A DNA stretch of 6,137 nt. Origin: Omnitrophica bacterium RIFOXYB12_FULL_50_7 (GTDB lineage: Bacteria; Omnitrophota; Omnitrophia; Omnitrophales; Aquincolibacteriaceae). A program made the position numbers and the translations under genes. This document shows, piece after piece, positions 5,473 through 6,137 of the stretch (position 1 is the first letter of the stretch; the number at the start of each line of letters is the position of its first letter). A model generated the notes under the pieces. The model worked only from the letters and a program-made list of their open reading frames with translations. It did not search any database and had not been told where the DNA came from. The DNA is taken from contig MHFU01000086.1 in NCBI GenBank assembly GCA_001804345.1, forward strand, positions 1 through 6,137, read 5' to 3'.

Positions 5473-5562
5473 CGGTATCGGGTACATAGCACCTAGTACT
5501 TGGCAAAAATCTGGAAGCACATCAACAAAAGCCATGTACTATGTACCAAGTGCTTCGTACCG
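5473..5562. repeat. imperfect 90-bp palindrome built on a GTAC/TACATAG core
   Basis: Nested arms are visible: CGGTA (5473-5477) with TACCG (5558-5562); GGTACAT (5481-5487) with ATGTACC (5541-5547); AGTACTTGGC (5495-5504) with GCCATGTACT (5531-5540), one mismatch. A 7-base bulge lies in the left arm and a 26-base apical loop between the arms. CCAAGTGCT (5546-5554) can also pair with 5495-5503 (8 of 9). The repeated GTAC/TACTTGG units suggest an interspersed palindromic repeat rather than a terminator, since no T-run follows. Confidence 0.6.
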
Positions 5563-5818
5563 CGTTGATAGACAAATCCCGCTCCTTCGGTTTCAGAAAA
5601 AAATCTGCTCTTTTTTTTCAAGCAATCCATCCTCTTCTGCTTCCAAAGAATCCCCGCTTCAGTTTTTTCGCAGCTTCACTCCGCTGGATCGTTGTAAAAC
5701 ATCAATCGTTTTCCGGATAGAGAAGTTTAAACATTATAAAACCATTTAACATGTTAGTGATTTTGTAGCGCTTTTGATCATTCGTGACAAATGCAATTCA
5801 GAATCCAATTCTTTTCAC

Positions 5819-5861
5819 GGGCAATTTTTTTGCAAAAAATTTTTTCTGAAATTGCCCTTTT
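5819..5861 (+). terminator. intrinsic terminator ahead of the last gene
   Basis: A perfect 9-bp stem GGGCAATTT (5819-5827) with AAATTGCCC (5849-5857) encloses a loop that can itself pair through its T and A tracts, and is followed by TTTTATTT. This is the classical layout on the plus strand; no T-run follows on the minus strand. It lies about 350 bases after the response regulator stop, so it would stop read-through toward the gene at 5922, or end a short transcript from the preceding gap. Confidence 0.7.
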
Positions 5862-5921
5862 ATTTCTCAAAAGAGGTGCTAGGTTATTACCTACTAATGC
5901 GGTTCTTGGAAAGGTGACGAC

Positions 5922-6137
5922 GTGCCACTAAAAAAGCATGATGTCGGTTTCAAAGTAATATCCCTCCTTACCCTGGCAACCTTTCTATACCAAAATATTG
6001 TTTGGGCCAATCCGGATTATCTTACGCCAGGAGCGAACTACCAGCCCGAAACCACAGCCTCAACTCCCGCATCCAATGGCTCGCAAGTTCAACCGAATCC
6101 CAATTTAACGACCACGGATTTTCTTCTCAATCATTCG
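5922..6137 (+). CDS. secreted or surface protein of unknown function, N-terminal part
   Basis: I do not recognise a function. Seen: 72 codons running off the right edge, opened by GTG at 5922 with a strong ribosome-binding site (AAAGGTGA, 5910-5917). No in-frame ATG precedes it after the stop at 5895, and none occurs within the visible part. The N-terminus is a signal peptide: basic residues (KKHD..FK, 4-11), a hydrophobic stretch (VISLLTLATFL and on to about 28) and a plausible signal peptidase I site after VWA (before NPDY). The mature start is rich in Thr, Ser, Pro, Asn and Gln (ETTASTPASNGSQVQPNPN), like a flexible linker, then TTDFLLNHS. Inference: an exported protein, possibly large. 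Similar LLT..FLYQ..VWANP leaders are what I recall from Omnitrophota surface proteins; I could not check this. The terminator just upstream suggests its own transcription unit, though no clear promoter is visible. Confidence 0.75.
   Translation, partial: MPLKKHDVGFKVISLLTLATFLYQNIVWANPDYLTPGANYQPETTASTPASNGSQVQPNPNLTTTDFLLNHS

Larger units (their letters stand above)
5468..5921. other. noncoding stretch between the response regulator and the secreted-protein gene
   Basis: No convincing gene in 454 bp. The left part holds a 90-bp imperfect palindrome (5473-5562); 5564-5818 is T-rich on the plus strand and shows only a very weak stem followed by T8 (CAGA-aaaaaa-TCTG, then a T-run near 5609-5616) that might terminate the kinase-regulator operon; then a clear terminator (5819-5861). 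A small stem TAGGT/ACCTA (5880-5893) lies in the leader of the next gene. A plus-strand open frame (5534-5749) begins inside the palindrome with no ribosome-binding site and a low-complexity product, so I do not call it. Confidence 0.6.

Noticed and set aside
5534..5749. 71-codon plus-strand frame after the response regulator
   Set aside because: It starts within the 90-bp palindrome without a ribosome-binding site and encodes a Ser/Phe/Lys-rich low-complexity product.
5862..5921. Cyclic di-GMP (GEMM) riboswitch before the secreted-protein gene
   Set aside because: Only one 5-bp stem is present and the conserved GEMM core sequences are missing.

Overview
The window looks like ordinary chromosomal DNA from an uncultured, Gram-negative-type bacterium. 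Candidatus Omnitrophota is my best guess. It rests mainly on the last, truncated gene, whose N-terminus (KKHDVGFKVISLLTLATFL followed by YQNIVWANPD) resembles the leaders I associate with large secreted or surface proteins of that phylum, and on the palindromic repeats between genes. No rRNA or marker gene here tests this.

Left half, minus strand (1-2183): the start of a complex I operon in the order nuoA-nuoB-nuoC-nuoD. nuoD runs off the left edge. The genes encode a membrane subunit (NuoA) and the peripheral subunits that carry cluster N2 (NuoB) and help form the quinone site (NuoB, NuoD), with NuoC binding to them. A strong sigma70-type promoter lies directly against the nuoA ATG, so the transcript would be leaderless or nearly so. 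A perfect 22-bp inverted repeat fills the nuoA-nuoB gap.

Middle (2184-2655): a divergent intergenic region with the nuo promoter, a 13-bp direct repeat around its -35 box, and a composite palindromic element of about 105 bp.

Right half, plus strand (2656-5467): a MutT-type Nudix hydrolase, then a membrane-bound HAMP-PAS sensor histidine kinase and a single-domain response regulator. Kinase and regulator form a two-component pair; no output gene is visible.

Right end (5468-6137): 454 bp without a convincing gene, holding a 90-bp imperfect palindrome and an intrinsic terminator, then the secreted-protein start at a GTG codon.

I see no CRISPR array, tRNA, transposase or new defence system. 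The most distinctive signal is that most of the larger gaps between genes carry palindromic, REP-like DNA, and two of these hairpins share a core sequence. The genes themselves belong to familiar families.
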